From Staphylococcus simulans (lineage in GTDB: Bacteria; Bacillota; Bacilli; Staphylococcales; Staphylococcaceae), in NCBI RefSeq assembly GCF_002994445.1, contig NZ_MRZJ01000005.1:154839-218838 (forward strand): DNA of 64,000 nt. Reading direction: 5' to 3'. Each line of letters begins with the position of its first letter. Position 1 is the stretch's first letter. The notes under the pieces are model-generated. The model saw only the letters and a list, made by a program, of their open reading frames with translations. It was not told the DNA's origin and made no database searches. Positions 32,238 through 43,581 of the stretch are shown here, in pieces. Both the position numbers and the translations under genes were made by a program.

Positions 32238-33602
32238 TTACTGATTTCGAATTTCTTTTTCCAGATTTTCGACTTCTTGCTTGAATAACGTATCTTTTTC
32301 CATATCTTCACGAATAGTTCTGTGCGCATGAATCACTGTTGTATGATCGCGGCCGCCGAATTCTTCTCCGATTTTCGGAAGTGAAAAATCAGTCAGTTCA
32401 CGAGATAGGTACATTGCGATTTGACGCGGATAGGCGATGGATTTTGTACGTTTTTTCGCAATAAAATCTTCAAGTCGCACGTTGTAATATTGTCCAACCA
32501 CTTTTTGAATATCCTGGATTGTTATTTTCTTAGATTTCGGTGTTTGAATAATATCTTTAAGTGCTTCTGCAGTGAGTTCAGTTGTAATCGGTTCGCCTTG
32601 TAATCTGGAATAGGCGATAACACGAGTTAAGGCACCTTCTAATTCACGGATGTTGGATTGGATTTGATTTGCGATATAAGTTAAAGATTCTAACGGAATA
32701 TCGACATCTTCTTCTTCTAACTTTTTCTGCAGAATTGCCATACGTGTTTCATAATCAGGCGGCGTGATATCAACGATCAAGCCCCATTCGAAACGAGAGC
32801 GCAAACGATCTTCTAATTTTGAAATTTCTTTAGGAGGTCGGTCGCTTGAGATGACAATTTGTTTTTCAGCTTGATGTAATTCATTGAAAGTATGGAAGAA
32901 TTCTTCTTGTGTCTGCTCTTTGTTTTGGATGAATTGAATATCGTCAATCAGCAGCACATCGATATTTCTGTATTTTTCTCTGAATCTTTCTGTTTCATTA
33001 TCTCGGATTGATTTAATGAATTCATTTGTAAACTTCTCGCTGGATGTATAGATGACTTTCGCATCTTTATTATTTTGCAAGACGTAATGCCCGATTGCGT
33101 GCATTAAATGTGTCTTTCCTAAACCAACGCCTCCATAGATGAACAGCGGGTTATAAGCTTTTGCGGGGGCTTCCGCTACTGCCAAACTTGCTGCGTGCGG
33201 GAAGCGGTTCCCAGGTCCGATAACGAAAGTTTCAAATGTATTATGTGCATTGAATTGGTCTTCGCTGCTGTTTTGGAAGCTTGGTATTTCGGCTTCTTTT
33301 TCATTATTTTGTTCTTTCACATCAGTTTTAAGTTGTGCATCAGCTGTCAGATCATTTTGAATGACAAATCTTGGTTTAAGCGGTGTCCCAATCGCATTTT
33401 CGAATAATTTTTCAACAATACCGGTATATTGTTTTTTCAAAAATTCTTTGATAAATCCATCATTCACTAAAATAATGGCCTCAGAATCTTCAATACCTAC
33501 CAATTCTGTTTTTGGCGGCTCAAACCAAGTGTTATAACTTACTTCTGTCAATTCGTCTTTAGCTAATTCAAGAACTTTTCCCCAAATTTCTTTTTTTGAC
33601 AT
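32238..33602 (-). CDS. dnaA: Chromosomal replication initiator protein DnaA
   Basis: DnaA binds DnaA boxes at oriC, forms an ATP-bound filament and opens the duplex. From the ATG at 33602 the protein has 454 residues. Domain I starts [15 protein letters not shown]; the variable linker follows to about residue 115; AAA+ domain III has Walker [10 protein letters not shown] and Walker [10 protein letters not shown]. The C-terminal helix-turn-helix carries the signature [12 protein letters not shown]. An upstream in-frame extension to 33704 runs through DnaA boxes and is unlikely. AAGAAAGATGGAG precedes the start. Confidence 0.98.
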   Translation of the reverse strand: MSKKEIWGKVLELAKDELTEVSYNTWFEPPKTELVGIEDSEAIILVNDGFIKEFLKKQYTGIVEKLFENAIGTPLKPRFVIQNDLTADAQLKTDVKEQNNEKEAEIPSFQNSSEDQFNAHNTFETFVIGPGNRFPHAASLAVAEAPAKAYNPLFIYGGVGLGKTHLMHAIGHYVLQNNKDAKVIYTSSEKFTNEFIKSIRDNETERFREKYRNIDVLLIDDIQFIQNKEQTQEEFFHTFNELHQAEKQIVISSDRPPKEISKLEDRLRSRFEWGLIVDITPPDYETRMAILQKKLEEEDVDIPLESLTYIANQIQSNIRELEGALTRVIAYSRLQGEPITTELTAEALKDIIQTPKSKKITIQDIQKVVGQYYNVRLEDFIAKKRTKSIAYPRQIAMYLSRELTDFSLPKIGEEFGGRDHTTVIHAHRTIREDMEKDTLFKQEVENLEKEIRNQ

Positions 33603-33633
33603 ATAAACTCCATCTTTCTTAAATTTTTTAGAC

Positions 33634-33937
33634 TTATTCACAAAATCACATCCCGTGGATAACTTAATACACAGGATGTTGGTAATTATCCACAAGTTAA
33701 TCACAATCGGTGGATAACTTTATTGAATTTTGAGTTGTGCACAGATAAAATGTTGATAAATGAAAGCTGTAAACCTTAGGTCTATCAAACTTTATAAGAC
33801 TTATCCACATCATTATACTTATTAACAAATCTACCTGTCAAACCTATGTGGATATGTTACTTTTATGTGCAGGAGTCTGTGTATGGTAACATATTTATCC
33901 ACAGAATGTCACTGTTCCTCTGTGAATAAGTGGATAA
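33634..33937. other. oriC DnaA-box cluster upstream of dnaA
   Basis: Perfect TTATCCACA boxes occur at 33686-33694, 33801-33809 and 33895-33903. Variants include TTATTCACA (33634-33642), CGTGGATAA (33654-33662), TTAATCACA (33697-33705), GGTGGATAA (33709-33717), TTGTGCACA (33735-33743), TGTGGATAT (33847-33855), TGTGAATAA (33921-33929) and AGTGGATAA (33929-33937). The boxes lie on both strands. This is the upstream half of a bipartite origin and also the dnaA promoter region. Confidence 0.93.
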
Positions 33938-33967
33938 CTTTTCAGATAACATACATATAAAATGTAC

Positions 33968-33996
33968 TTGCTTTATAAGGTTGAATTTGTTATAAT
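33968..33996 (+). promoter_or_regulatory. rpmH promoter
   Basis: TTGCTT, a 17-base spacer, then a perfect TATAAT (33991-33996). Initiation near 34003 would give a 240-base leader before rpmH. Confidence 0.7.
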
Positions 33997-34002
33997 TTAG
34001 TA

Positions 34003-34243
34003 GTTGCTTGAATTATGACTAAGATATTGATTAATTGAACTAAGTAAGGTGAGCATTTGATAGGAGCTCATCCTTTCGCAGACACCGTAGAAAAGACTAC
34101 GGAGTAACTTGGTATAAGACTGTAATATCTCGGTTATAGCAGATAAGGCTGTAGATGCAGATCTTTTCCAAGAATCTCATGATGTTGAATATGAGAAAGC
34201 GACTATAAATGAATGAAATGATTCGATATGGAGGTGTTTTTAC
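34003..34243 (+). promoter_or_regulatory. Long structured 5' leader of rpmH
   Basis: The stretch has no gene but contains clear hairpins: TGAGC/GCTCA (about 34051-34073) and CCGTAG/CTACGG around AAAAGA (34085-34102). It ends in a GGAGGTG ribosome site. Autogenous or growth-rate control of L34 is possible but not shown. Confidence 0.5.
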
Positions 34244-34381
34244 ATGGTAAAACGTACTTATCAACCAAATAAACGTAAACACAGTAAAGTTCATGGTTTC
34301 AGAAAACGCATGAGCACTAAAAATGGCCGTAAAGTATTAGCGCGTCGTCGTCGTAAAGGCCGTAAAGTTTTATCAGCATAA
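34244..34381 (+). CDS. rpmH: 50S ribosomal protein L34
   Basis: The 45-residue protein starts [15 protein letters not shown] and ends [10 protein letters not shown], the invariant L34 pattern, strongly basic. It is a late-assembling protein of the large subunit. TATGGAGGTG gives a strong ribosome site. It is followed by a terminator and then rnpA, the standard order next to oriC. Confidence 0.98.
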
Positions 34382-34412
34382 GATCACTGACCTATCAGTG
34401 GTCTTTTTTTTG
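34382..34412 (+). terminator. Terminator or attenuator between rpmH and rnpA
   Basis: GATCACTGA pairs with TCAGTGGTC around CCTA, followed by eight T residues. It would reduce read-through into rnpA, giving more L34 than RNase P protein. Confidence 0.88.
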
Positions 34413-34528
34413 CTTTAAAGCAGGTAAAAGATCCGCAGGTTGGAAATTGATACCCCGATTCTCTACACTAGATGCGTAAGATATAAAGTAGGGTAGGGGA
34501 GCAGCAAGAAAAGAAAAATAAGTGAGTG

Positions 34529-34882
34529 ATGGAAGTGGAAAAAGCATACCGCATTAAAAGGAACAGCGATTTTCAAGCGATTTACAGAAAAGGGAAGTCA
34601 GTCGCAAATCGCCAATTTGTCATTTATGTCATGCCTGACGAAAACTTGACTCATTTTAAATTAGGGATTAGTGTTTCTAAGAAACTCGGCAATGCAGTGA
34701 CACGCAATCGTATCAAACGTTCAATCAGAGAAAATTTTAAAGTACATAAGAATGATATTATTGCGAAAAAGATTATTGTAATTGCAAGACAACCTGCAAA
34801 AGATATGACTGTACTAGAAATTCAAAAAAGCTTAGAACACGTGCTGAAAATTGCAAAACTATTCAATAAGAGAATAAAATAG
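34529..34882 (+). CDS. rnpA: Ribonuclease P protein component
   Basis: RnpA binds RNase P RNA and pre-tRNA leaders during 5' maturation. The 117 residues have the family RNR motif in LGNAVTRNRIKRSIREN and the N-terminal KAYRIKRNSDFQAIYRKGKS. The ATG at 34529 is preceded in frame by GTG, and another GTG follows two codons later; the ribosome site is weak, so the exact start is uncertain. Confidence 0.95.
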   Translation: MEVEKAYRIKRNSDFQAIYRKGKSVANRQFVIYVMPDENLTHFKLGISVSKKLGNAVTRNRIKRSIRENFKVHKNDIIAKKIIVIARQPAKDMTVLEIQKSLEHVLKIAKLFNKRIK

Positions 34883-35011
34883 ACTATCCGAAGTCTTAGG
34901 TCAGACAAACGTAAGACTAACTTCATAGAATTTGAACACATATGTGGCAATTTACAATAAAAGTCATTACAATTATAGAGTTAGAAATTTAAGTAGAGGA
35001 GGCGAAGCAGC

Positions 35012-36394
35012 ATGTTGGATTTAGATACAATTACTAGTATTTCTACTCCGATGGGAGAAGGTGCAATCGGTATTGTCCGTTTGTCGGGAAGCCAAGCTGT
35101 TGAAATTACAGATCGGCTGTATAAAGGAAAGAAACCATTAGCTGAAGTAGATTCGCATACAATTAATTATGGGCATATTATCGATCCTGAAACGAATGAA
35201 GTCGTTGAAGAAGTGATGGTATCCGTGCTGCGTGCACCAAAAACATTTACAAGAGAAGATATCGTAGAGATTAACTGTCATGGCGGGATACTTACTATCA
35301 ACCGTGTCTTAGAACTGACAATGACGTATGGGGCAAGAATGGCTGAACCAGGGGAATACACAAAGCGTGCATTCTTAAACGGCCGTATTGATTTGTCTCA
35401 AGCTGAAGCAGTGATGGATTTCATCCGTTCTAAGACTGACCGGGCGTCTAAAGTTGCGATGAATCAAATCGAAGGACGCTTAAGCGATATGATTAAACGC
35501 CAACGTCAATCGATTTTGGAAATTTTAGCGCAAGTTGAAGTGAATATCGATTATCCTGAATATGATGATGTCGAAGATGCGACAACAGAATTCTTATTAA
35601 AGCAGTCTGAAGCAATCAAAGCTGAAATCGATCGTCTTTTAGCGACAGGCACACAGGGTAAAATCATGAGAGAAGGTCTTTCTACTGTAATTGTAGGTAA
35701 ACCGAACGTCGGCAAGTCTTCTATGCTTAATAACTTAATTCAAGATAATAAAGCGATTGTCACTGAAGTTGCGGGTACGACGCGAGACGTCTTAGAAGAG
35801 TATGTGAACGTCCGCGGTGTACCGTTGCGCTTAGTAGACACTGCAGGTATCCGCGAGACTGAAGACATCGTAGAAAAAATCGGTGTTGAGCGTTCACGCA
35901 AAGCACTCAGCGAGGCTGATTTGATTTTGTTCGTCTTAAACTATAACGAAGCGTTGACTGAAGAAGACCGCAAGTTATATGAAGTTATCAAGAATGAAGA
36001 TGCAATTGTCATTGTGAATAAGACGGACCTCGAGCAGCACCTTGATTTAGATGAAGTGCATGAAATGGTCGGCGATATGCCAGTCATTGAAACATCAATG
36101 CTGAAACAAGAGGGCATTGATCAGCTCGAAGAACAAATCCGCGACCTATTCTTCGGCGGAGAGGTTCAAAACCAAGATATGACATATGTTTCTAACTCAA
36201 GACATATCTCATTATTAAAACAAGCAAGAAATTCAATACAAGATGCAATAGATGCGGCAGAAGCCGGAATACCAATGGATATGGTACAAATAGACTTAAC
36301 AAGAACTTGGGAAATTTTAGGTGAAATTATCGGAGAATCCGCAAGTGATGAATTGATCGATCAGTTATTCAGTCAATTCTGTCTCGGAAAATAA
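35012..36394 (+). CDS. mnmE: tRNA modification GTPase MnmE
   Basis: With MnmG it makes the 5-carboxymethylaminomethyl group on U34 of certain tRNAs. The 460 residues show the N-terminal formyl-THF-binding domain, helical domain, and inserted G domain with GKPNVGKSS (G1), EVAGTTRDV (G2), DTAGIRET (G3) and NKTDL (G4). The C-terminus ends FCLGK with the catalytic Cys. AGAGGAGG precedes the ATG. mnmG follows in 16 bases. Confidence 0.98.
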   Translation: MLDLDTITSISTPMGEGAIGIVRLSGSQAVEITDRLYKGKKPLAEVDSHTINYGHIIDPETNEVVEEVMVSVLRAPKTFTREDIVEINCHGGILTINRVLELTMTYGARMAEPGEYTKRAFLNGRIDLSQAEAVMDFIRSKTDRASKVAMNQIEGRLSDMIKRQRQSILEILAQVEVNIDYPEYDDVEDATTEFLLKQSEAIKAEIDRLLATGTQGKIMREGLSTVIVGKPNVGKSSMLNNLIQDNKAIVTEVAGTTRDVLEEYVNVRGVPLRLVDTAGIRETEDIVEKIGVERSRKALSEADLILFVLNYNEALTEEDRKLYEVIKNEDAIVIVNKTDLEQHLDLDEVHEMVGDMPVIETSMLKQEGIDQLEEQIRDLFFGGEVQNQDMTYVSNSRHISLLKQARNSIQDAIDAAEAGIPMDMVQIDLTRTWEILGEIIGESASDELIDQLFSQFCLGK

Positions 36395-36410
36395 TTAAGG
36401 AGGATAAACT

Positions 36411-38285
36411 ATGGCTTTGGATTATGATGTAATTGTCATCGGTGCTGGACATGCGGGTATCGAAGCAGGTCTCGCTTCAGCGCGCCGCGGTGCGAATACA
36501 CTGATGCTGACAATTAACTTAGATAATGTTGGATTTATGCCATGCAACCCGTCAGTAGGGGGTCCCGCTAAAGGGATTGTCGTTCGTGAAATCGACGCAT
36601 TAGGCGGTCAAATGGCTAAGACAATAGATAGAACGCATATTCAAATGCGTATGTTGAATACAGGTAAAGGTCCTGCAGTACGTGCATTAAGAGCACAAGC
36701 AGACAAAGCATTGTATCAACGTGAAATGAAACGTGTATTAGAAGATGAAGAGAACTTGCACATTATGCAAGGAATGGTAGATGAATTAATCATTGAAGGT
36801 GACGAAATTAAAGGTGTTCGTACAAATATTGGTACAGAATACCGCTCTCAAGCAGTCATCGTCACAACAGGTACATTCTTACGCGGTGAAATTATTTTAG
36901 GCAACTTGAAGTATTCAAGCGGTCCTAACCACCAATTACCATCTATTACACTTGCTGATAACTTGCGTGAGCTAGGTTTTGAAGTTGTACGTTTCAAAAC
37001 AGGCACACCGCCGCGTGTGAACTCTAAAACAATTGATTATGACAAAACAGAAATCCAACCAGGTGATGATGTAGGACGTGCATTCAGCTTTGAAACAACT
37101 GAGTTTATTTTAGACCAGCTGCCATGCTGGCTGACTTATACAAATGATAAAACACACCAAGTGATTGATGACAACTTGCATTTATCTGCGATGTACTCAG
37201 GTATGATCAAAGGTACAGGCCCGCGTTATTGCCCATCTATCGAAGATAAATATGTGCGTTTCAATGATAAACCGCGCCATCAATTATTCTTAGAACCAGA
37301 AGGCCGCGACACAAACGAAGTTTATGTTCAAGGATTGTCTACAAGCTTGCCGGAACATGTTCAGCGTGAAATGCTTCAAACGATTCCTGGTTTAGAAAAA
37401 GCAGACATGATGCGTGCAGGTTACGCTATCGAATACGATGCGTTAGTACCGACACAATTATGGCCGACACTTGAAACTAAGAAAATCAAAAACTTATACA
37501 CAGCAGGCCAAATCAATGGTACGTCTGGGTATGAAGAAGCGGCTGGCCAAGGCTTAATGGCCGGAATCAATGCTGCGGGCAGAGTGCTCGGCACAGGTGA
37601 AAAAGTATTAAGCCGTTCAGATGCTTATATCGGTGTATTAATCGATGACTTGATTACCAAAGGAACAAACGAACCTTACCGTTTATTAACATCTCGTGCA
37701 GAATACCGCTTATTATTACGTCATGATAATGCTGACTTGCGTTTAACGGACTTAGGTCATGAATTAGGATTGATTTCTGATGAACGTTATGCGCGTTTCA
37801 ACGAAAAACGTGATCAAATCCAAGCAGAAATCGACCGTTTATCTAACATTCGTATTAAACCTAATGAACATACGCAAGAAGTAATTAAAGCTCATGGCGG
37901 TTCACCATTAAAAGACGGTATCTTAGCAATTGAATTACTGCGTCGTCCGGAAATGGATTATCAAGCGATTCTTGATATTTTAGAGGAAGAACATCAAATT
38001 CCAGCAGCGGTAGAAGAACAAGTAGAAATTCAAACGAAATATGAAGGTTATATCAATAAATCATTACAACAAGTCGAAAAAGTAAAACGTATGGAACAAA
38101 AGAAAATTCCACACGACTTGGACTATAGTAAAGTTGACAGCTTAGCGAGCGAAGCACGTGAAAAATTAGCAGAAGTTAAACCATTAAACATTGCACAAGC
38201 GTCACGTATTTCAGGCGTTAACCCTGCTGATATTTCAATTTTACTGATTTATCTTGAACAAGGTAAGCTTGAAAGGGTGAAATAA
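36411..38285 (+). CDS. mnmG: tRNA U34 carboxymethylaminomethyl enzyme MnmG
   Basis: The FAD-dependent partner of MnmE. The 624 residues start with the dinucleotide fold [20 protein letters not shown], contain [11 protein letters not shown] with the conserved Cys, and the family segment [15 protein letters not shown]. The C-terminal helical domain binds MnmE and tRNA. Spacing in the mnmE-mnmG-rsmG string is tight: rsmG starts directly after the mnmG stop. Confidence 0.98.
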   Translation: MALDYDVIVIGAGHAGIEAGLASARRGANTLMLTINLDNVGFMPCNPSVGGPAKGIVVREIDALGGQMAKTIDRTHIQMRMLNTGKGPAVRALRAQADKALYQREMKRVLEDEENLHIMQGMVDELIIEGDEIKGVRTNIGTEYRSQAVIVTTGTFLRGEIILGNLKYSSGPNHQLPSITLADNLRELGFEVVRFKTGTPPRVNSKTIDYDKTEIQPGDDVGRAFSFETTEFILDQLPCWLTYTNDKTHQVIDDNLHLSAMYSGMIKGTGPRYCPSIEDKYVRFNDKPRHQLFLEPEGRDTNEVYVQGLSTSLPEHVQREMLQTIPGLEKADMMRAGYAIEYDALVPTQLWPTLETKKIKNLYTAGQINGTSGYEEAAGQGLMAGINAAGRVLGTGEKVLSRSDAYIGVLIDDLITKGTNEPYRLLTSRAEYRLLLRHDNADLRLTDLGHELGLISDERYARFNEKRDQIQAEIDRLSNIRIKPNEHTQEVIKAHGGSPLKDGILAIELLRRPEMDYQAILDILEEEHQIPAAVEEQVEIQTKYEGYINKSLQQVEKVKRMEQKKIPHDLDYSKVDSLASEAREKLAEVKPLNIAQASRISGVNPADISILLIYLEQGKLERVK

Positions 38286-39008
38286 ATGAGTGTTGAATGG
38301 TTGGCTGATAAGCTAGAATCACATGGTATTACTTTGAACGACCAACAAAAACAACAGTTTCAAACTTATTACAAAATGCTGGTTGAATGGAACGAAAAGA
38401 TGAACTTAACAAGTATCACGGATGAAGAAGAAGTGTACTTGAAGCACTTTTATGATTCCATCACAGCCGCATTTTATATGGATATGACAAAAGAACTCAG
38501 CATCTGTGATGTAGGCGCAGGTGCAGGGTTCCCAAGTATCCCGCTAAAAATTGTCTTTCCGCAGTTGAAAGTAACAATTGTGGATTCGCTTAACAAACGT
38601 ATTCAATTCTTAAATCATCTTGCGGATGCTTTAGAATTAACAGGTGTGAGCTTTGTCCATGAGCGTGCTGAAAACTTCGGCAATACACGCGGAGACAACC
38701 GGGAGTCTTATGATATTGTGACAGCCCGTGCCGTTGCACGTTTAACAGTACTCAGCGAGTTATGCTTGCCGCTGGTTAAGACAGGCGGACACTTTGTGGC
38801 AATGAAATCTTCAAAAGGCGAAGAGGAACTTGAAGAAGCACGATTTGCGATTGGTGTGTTTGGAGGAAGAGTCGAAGCGGTAGAAACCTTTGAACTGCCG
38901 GATGATGCAGGAGAACGCCAAATGATTATCATCGAAAAGCGCAGTAAAACACCTAAAAAGTATCCTAGAAAAGCGGGTACGCCTAATAAATCTCCTTTAC
39001 TAAAATAA
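38286..39008 (+). CDS. rsmG: 16S rRNA G527 N7-methyltransferase RsmG
   Basis: A class I SAM-dependent methyltransferase of 240 residues that methylates G527 of 16S rRNA; its loss gives low-level streptomycin resistance. Motif I is [16 protein letters not shown], followed by [11 protein letters not shown] and the later ARAVARL segment. The C-terminal tail is basic ([20 protein letters not shown]). The gene abuts mnmG, and noc follows 46 bases later. Confidence 0.97.
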   Translation: MSVEWLADKLESHGITLNDQQKQQFQTYYKMLVEWNEKMNLTSITDEEEVYLKHFYDSITAAFYMDMTKELSICDVGAGAGFPSIPLKIVFPQLKVTIVDSLNKRIQFLNHLADALELTGVSFVHERAENFGNTRGDNRESYDIVTARAVARLTVLSELCLPLVKTGGHFVAMKSSKGEEELEEARFAIGVFGGRVEAVETFELPDDAGERQMIIIEKRSKTPKKYPRKAGTPNKSPLLK

Positions 39009-39054
39009 AAATAAATATTAGTATATAATTATATTTAGAGGGAGAGATTGCGGA

Positions 39055-39897
39055 ATGAAAAAGCCTTTTTCTAAACTATTCGGTTTAACAAACAAAGATG
39101 AAGATATGACAGGCTATACTGAAGAAGATCGCAATAATCATGTTGAATCTATTCAAATTGAGAAGATTGTGCCTAACCGCTATCAACCAAGACAAGTTTT
39201 TGATCAGACGAAGATTGATGAACTTGCGGAATCCATTCAAGAACATGGATTGCTTCAACCGATTGTGGTACGACCGATTGAAGAGGGCATGTATGAAATC
39301 ATTGCAGGTGAACGTCGTTTTCGTGCTATGAGCAGTATTCATATGGCATACGCGGATGTTATTATTCGCGAGATGACAGATGAAGAAACGGCAGTCGTTG
39401 CGTTGATTGAAAATATTCAACGTGAAAATCTATCGGCAGTTGAAGAAGCGGAAGCGTATCAAAAGTTATTAGAACTTGGAGATACAACACAAAGCGAACT
39501 CGCACAAAGTGTGGGTAAAAGCCAAAGTTTTATCGCAAACAAACTACGTTTATTAAAACTTGCTCCAAAAGTGCTTTCTAAACTTGCAGAAGGTAAAATA
39601 ACAGAACGTCACGCACGTGCATTGCTGAGCTTATCACATGAAGAACAAGAAGAAATGGTTCAAATCATTATCGACCAAAAACTCAATGTGAAACAAACAG
39701 AGGCCAGAGTGAAAGCCAAAGTCGGACCTGAAAAAGTCAAAGCACAAAACTTCCAATTCACAAAAGACCTCACACCAGCAAAAGAAGCACTTCAAAGCAG
39801 TTTTGAAAAAATAGAGAAAAGCGGACTTCGCGTAGAACAAAAAGAACGCGACCACGAAGACTATTTAGAAATTAAAATAAGAGTCTATAAACGTTAA
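39055..39897 (+). CDS. noc: Nucleoid occlusion protein Noc (ParB family)
   Basis: Noc is a ParB paralogue that binds its own sites across the chromosome and blocks division over the nucleoid. The 280 residues show the CTP-binding N-domain (NRYQPRQVF, GERRFRA, ENIQRENLSAVEEA), a helix-turn-helix (TQSELAQSVGKSQSFIANKLRLL), and a C-terminal dimerisation part. The short N-terminal region MKKPFSKLFGL is amphipathic, as in Noc proteins that bind the membrane. It ends at a strong terminator. Position after rsmG separates it from the true parB at 55 kb. Confidence 0.93.
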   Translation: MKKPFSKLFGLTNKDEDMTGYTEEDRNNHVESIQIEKIVPNRYQPRQVFDQTKIDELAESIQEHGLLQPIVVRPIEEGMYEIIAGERRFRAMSSIHMAYADVIIREMTDEETAVVALIENIQRENLSAVEEAEAYQKLLELGDTTQSELAQSVGKSQSFIANKLRLLKLAPKVLSKLAEGKITERHARALLSLSHEEQEEMVQIIIDQKLNVKQTEARVKAKVGPEKVKAQNFQFTKDLTPAKEALQSSFEKIEKSGLRVEQKERDHEDYLEIKIRVYKR

Positions 39898-39922
39898 AAT
39901 AGATAATTTAATTTACAAACTT

Positions 39923-39966
39923 AAAAGCAGGAGACACAACCTATAAGGAAGTGTCTCCTGCTTTTT
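39923..39966. terminator. Bidirectional terminator after noc
   Basis: AAAAGCAGGAGACAC pairs perfectly with GTGTCTCCTGCTTTT around a 13-base loop. The A-run and T-run on its two sides allow it to serve both noc and the converging ABC transporter gene. Confidence 0.92.
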
Positions 39967-40039
39967 ATTTAGTTACATATGAAATTATTTTTTTAAAGGA
40001 TCATAGATATCATTTTTAGACACCTGTCAGTCTTGATTG

Positions 40040-42814
40040 TTAATCTACTGAATTCAGAGCACCTAACATATCTATACTGCTGATTTTACGCATCATAATC
40101 AACATTACAATGAATGAGAAGATGAGTGTCAAACCAGTTGAAATCGCAAAGTTTGACCATAGTAATGTTAAGTCAGCCATCGCATTATTTGGTGGTAATG
40201 TACTCATAATATAGTGATGTAAACCATAGCCTCCAATAAATCCGAATAAGATGCCGACAATCGTTAAGATAATCGTTTCGCGATATATATACATGATTGT
40301 TTCTCGTTTATAGAAACCAAGGACTCGTAATGTTGCGAGTTCACGTGTACGTTCTGAAACATTGATGTTGGTTAGTGTAAAGAGTACGACAAACGACAAT
40401 GCTGATGAAGCAACGACAATGATTAATACGATTTTATCTAGTCCATCTAAGATGGTATTGATTGATGTTTTAGATTGGTTAGATTGAACAGCTGTCATCG
40501 CAGCATCTTGACTATTTAAGTCTCTCGATACTTTATTAATGTTTTGATTAGAACGATCTTTCAAGTTAATGATTTTTGCGTTGTAAGTTACTTTTTTATC
40601 AAATGTTTTGTTGTAATAACTGCTATCCATAATGATGTCATGTCCAGCATACATTTGAATGATTTGGCCAATTCTTACTTTGTGTTTCTTACCCGCTTTA
40701 TCTTTAATATCAATATGATCTCCGACTTTATAATGACCTAATTTCGCGAGTTTTTGTGTGATAGCCACACCATCTTTTTTAAGATGCATTGCTTTACCAT
40801 TGTCTGGATTGCGTAACGTCACAAAGTCATTGAATGATTGACTGTCTTTAGGTACCATCATTGTCACTTGTTGGTTATCCACAAGTCCTTTTGGTTTTGT
40901 TGTGACTGTTTCGAAATAAACAGTTCCTTGTTTTTTAACGCCTTTAAGATGATCAACTGCTTGTTGATAATCCTCTTTTTCTTTTTGACTGGCATTTGGG
41001 TTATACACACCAATTACATCATAGTGAATGATTTTCTTATATTGGTTATCAATAATACCGTTAAGTGAATCTTTCATCCCAAATCCAGTAATCAATAAAG
41101 CGGTACATCCTAAAATACCAATGATTGTCATGAACATTCTGCTTTTATATCTCAGTAAGTTACGAATGGTTACTTTATGATTGAATGATAAACGTTTCCA
41201 AATAAATGGAATGCGTTCTAATAATACTTTAGAACCTGCTTTTGGTGGTTTTGGTATTAAAAGATATTTAGGATTTTCTTTTAGCGATTGCCATGCGATA
41301 TACATAGATGGTGCAACCGTACATAGTAATGCGAATATCAGACTAATGATTATCCATAACCATGAAGGCGGTGTCTGAATAGGTGGTACGGATAAGTTTG
41401 CGGCATATGCTTGATAGATTCTTCTTGGTAAGAAACCAGTACCAAAGATACTACCAATGATTGTGCCTAATAATGCGGCACTTGTACCATAGATTAAAAA
41501 CAGTTTCATTGAGTCGAATTTCGTATAACCAAGTGCACGTAAGACACCCATAGATGTACGTTTTTCTTCAGCCATACGAGACATTGTTGTAAATGTCACT
41601 AAAATAGCAACTGCGAAGAAAATGATTGGGAATGTATTTGAAAGAATATCGATACGTTTAGCAGATTCTCCGTATTGGTTATAACCTTGGTTATAGTCAC
41701 TACGTGATTGTATTTGATATTCTAAATCACCCATCTCATTGATTTTTTGACTTTGTGTGTCTAATGTTTCTTTTTTAGATGCAGCTTTTTCTTGTGCATC
41801 TTTTAAATCATTAGAATTCTTTTGCCATTCTTCTTTTTTAGCATTCAATGCTTTTTCTTGAGCTTGTTGTTGTTGTACCATTTGATTTTTTTGTGGACCT
41901 GCTGGCATTTGGTCGAGTTGTTGTTTCGCTTGTTTTAATTGAGCTTCGTTGTCATCTAATTGTTGCTTAGATTGACTAAGCGTTGCTTTCTTTTCATCAA
42001 TTTTTGCTTCTTGTTGTTTTAATTTTTCTCTGCCGTCTTTGATTTGCGCTTTTTTATCATCTTTAATTTCTGTTTGACGTTTTTCTGCCCACTTCGTTAA
42101 GCCAGGTTCATTTTGATCGACATCTTTTTGTAATTGTTGTTCAAATTGATGAGAATAACTTGCGCCTTTTAAATTGTCATAAGCAATTTTAGCGACATTT
42201 GGTGTCGTATCACTGAATCCACTTTTATCTAATACCGCAAAGGTATCAATTTGTCCTTTACCAACATTTGTCACACCTAAGTCACGTTTTTGCATGTAAT
42301 CACTAGAAGTCACAAAGCCCACAACTTTATATTTGTGATGTTTTAAACCAGCTACTTCTTGATCACCTTTACTATCTTCTAAGTGAATGTATTGGCCTAA
42401 TTTATACTTGCCTTTATCTTCATTACTAAGCGCAATTTCATCTGAGTTTTTAGGCAAATGCCCCTCTATCGTTTTATAGATAGAAAGTTTGGATGTTTTT
42501 TCATTTAAACGGATGGTTTTCTTAGAATTTGATACGACTGCGTCTTTATAAACACTATATTCCGTTTTATCTACGTGCTTCATGTGATCAATGTAATCTT
42601 TATCCTCTTTATTAAAACCAACCGGAGATGTGATTTGTGCATCGGCCATTTTGTGTTCTTTAAAGTAGTCATTACCAGAAAGACGCATATCACTGCCAGT
42701 TACTTTCAAACCAATTAATACAAACGCACCTAATGCAAGTAAAATGGCGATTGAAATAAAACGAGGAAAAGAAGATTTAAATTCTTGTAAAATGGTTTTT
42801 CTTAACATTTTCAT
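40040..42814 (-). CDS. FtsX-like ABC transporter permease
   Basis: A 924-residue permease with two FtsX (MacB-type) domains. TM1 lies at about 16-38, then a large extracytoplasmic region with a long Lys/Gln/Glu coiled coil (about 245-365). The first TM bundle follows (about 393-510), then a second half (TM about 555, extracytoplasmic 580-790, TM bundle 795-905). The last FtsX domain contains ERTRELATLRVLGFYKRE. Such permeases use ATP to move lipoproteins, peptides or antibiotics at the membrane, or to signal. Its ATPase lies 12 bases upstream. The substrate is not evident. Confidence 0.9.
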   Translation of the reverse strand: MKMLRKTILQEFKSSFPRFISIAILLALGAFVLIGLKVTGSDMRLSGNDYFKEHKMADAQITSPVGFNKEDKDYIDHMKHVDKTEYSVYKDAVVSNSKKTIRLNEKTSKLSIYKTIEGHLPKNSDEIALSNEDKGKYKLGQYIHLEDSKGDQEVAGLKHHKYKVVGFVTSSDYMQKRDLGVTNVGKGQIDTFAVLDKSGFSDTTPNVAKIAYDNLKGASYSHQFEQQLQKDVDQNEPGLTKWAEKRQTEIKDDKKAQIKDGREKLKQQEAKIDEKKATLSQSKQQLDDNEAQLKQAKQQLDQMPAGPQKNQMVQQQQAQEKALNAKKEEWQKNSNDLKDAQEKAASKKETLDTQSQKINEMGDLEYQIQSRSDYNQGYNQYGESAKRIDILSNTFPIIFFAVAILVTFTTMSRMAEEKRTSMGVLRALGYTKFDSMKLFLIYGTSAALLGTIIGSIFGTGFLPRRIYQAYAANLSVPPIQTPPSWLWIIISLIFALLCTVAPSMYIAWQSLKENPKYLLIPKPPKAGSKVLLERIPFIWKRLSFNHKVTIRNLLRYKSRMFMTIIGILGCTALLITGFGMKDSLNGIIDNQYKKIIHYDVIGVYNPNASQKEKEDYQQAVDHLKGVKKQGTVYFETVTTKPKGLVDNQQVTMMVPKDSQSFNDFVTLRNPDNGKAMHLKKDGVAITQKLAKLGHYKVGDHIDIKDKAGKKHKVRIGQIIQMYAGHDIIMDSSYYNKTFDKKVTYNAKIINLKDRSNQNINKVSRDLNSQDAAMTAVQSNQSKTSINTILDGLDKIVLIIVVASSALSFVVLFTLTNINVSERTRELATLRVLGFYKRETIMYIYRETIILTIVGILFGFIGGYGLHHYIMSTLPPNNAMADLTLLWSNFAISTGLTLIFSFIVMLIMMRKISSIDMLGALNSVD

Positions 42815-42826
42815 CCAACTTACCTC

Positions 42827-43528
42827 CTAGTACTCTATCTCTGAAATCGGTTGAGGATGTTCGTTAATATAATCTTCTTTGATTTTACCGTCGAAAATTT
42901 CAATTACATGATCCGCCATGTCTTTTAAAGCTGCATTATGTGTCACAATAATCACGGTTTTACCGTCTTTATGACTCAAATCTTGTAATACTTGTAAAAT
43001 AGTTTTACCAGTTTTATAGTCTAATGCGCCTGTTGGTTCATCACATAGTAATAAATCAGGGTTTTTAGCTACTGCACGTGCAATAGAAGCACGTTGTTGT
43101 TCTCCACCAGATAGTTGAGAAGGGAAGTTATTTTGTCGCTTTTCTAAACCGACACGTTTAAGTGTGTCTTTAGCATCTAATGCTTTTTTAGAAAGTTCTG
43201 AAGCAAGTTCTACATTTTCTAATGTTGTTAAGTTAGGTATTAAGTTATAGAACTGGAAGACAAAACCAATCGCATTACGTCGATAAGTGGTTAATTGTTT
43301 TTCTGTGAATTTCGCAATGTCTGTGCCATTAATAATGACTTTACCTTCTGTTGCGGTATCCATGCCGCCTAATGTATTAAGTAATGTGGATTTACCAGCA
43401 CCTGATGCACCTACTATTACCATTAATTGTCCTTTTTCTAATGTGAATGAAATATCGTCATTTGCGCGTACTTCTTGGTCGCCGCTTCCAAATATTTTTG
43501 AGTAATGTTCTAATTCAATATATGCCAT
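42827..43528 (-). CDS. ABC transporter ATP-binding protein (LolD/MacB type)
   Basis: A 233-residue ATPase partner of the permease downstream. Walker A is [13 protein letters not shown]-loop [13 protein letters not shown], signature [10 protein letters not shown], Walker [13 protein letters not shown], and H-loop [10 protein letters not shown]. The LIPNLT/GALD pattern is typical of the LolD/MacB group that works with FtsX permeases. Its upstream region holds a palindrome (43582-43602) matching the one in front of the tetR-like gene. Confidence 0.95.
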   Translation of the reverse strand: MAYIELEHYSKIFGSGDQEVRANDDISFTLEKGQLMVIVGASGAGKSTLLNTLGGMDTATEGKVIINGTDIAKFTEKQLTTYRRNAIGFVFQFYNLIPNLTTLENVELASELSKKALDAKDTLKRVGLEKRQNNFPSQLSGGEQQRASIARAVAKNPDLLLCDEPTGALDYKTGKTILQVLQDLSHKDGKTVIIVTHNAALKDMADHVIEIFDGKIKEDYINEHPQPISEIEY

Positions 43529-43581
43529 CGTAACGCTCCTTTTAATTCAGTTTAATTTAGTTAATTTGAGTCGTTCTTATC

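Noticed and set aside
33603..33704. 34-residue N-terminal extension of DnaA
   Set aside because: The extension crosses DnaA boxes, lacks family similarity, and the ATG at 33602 has a proper ribosome site.
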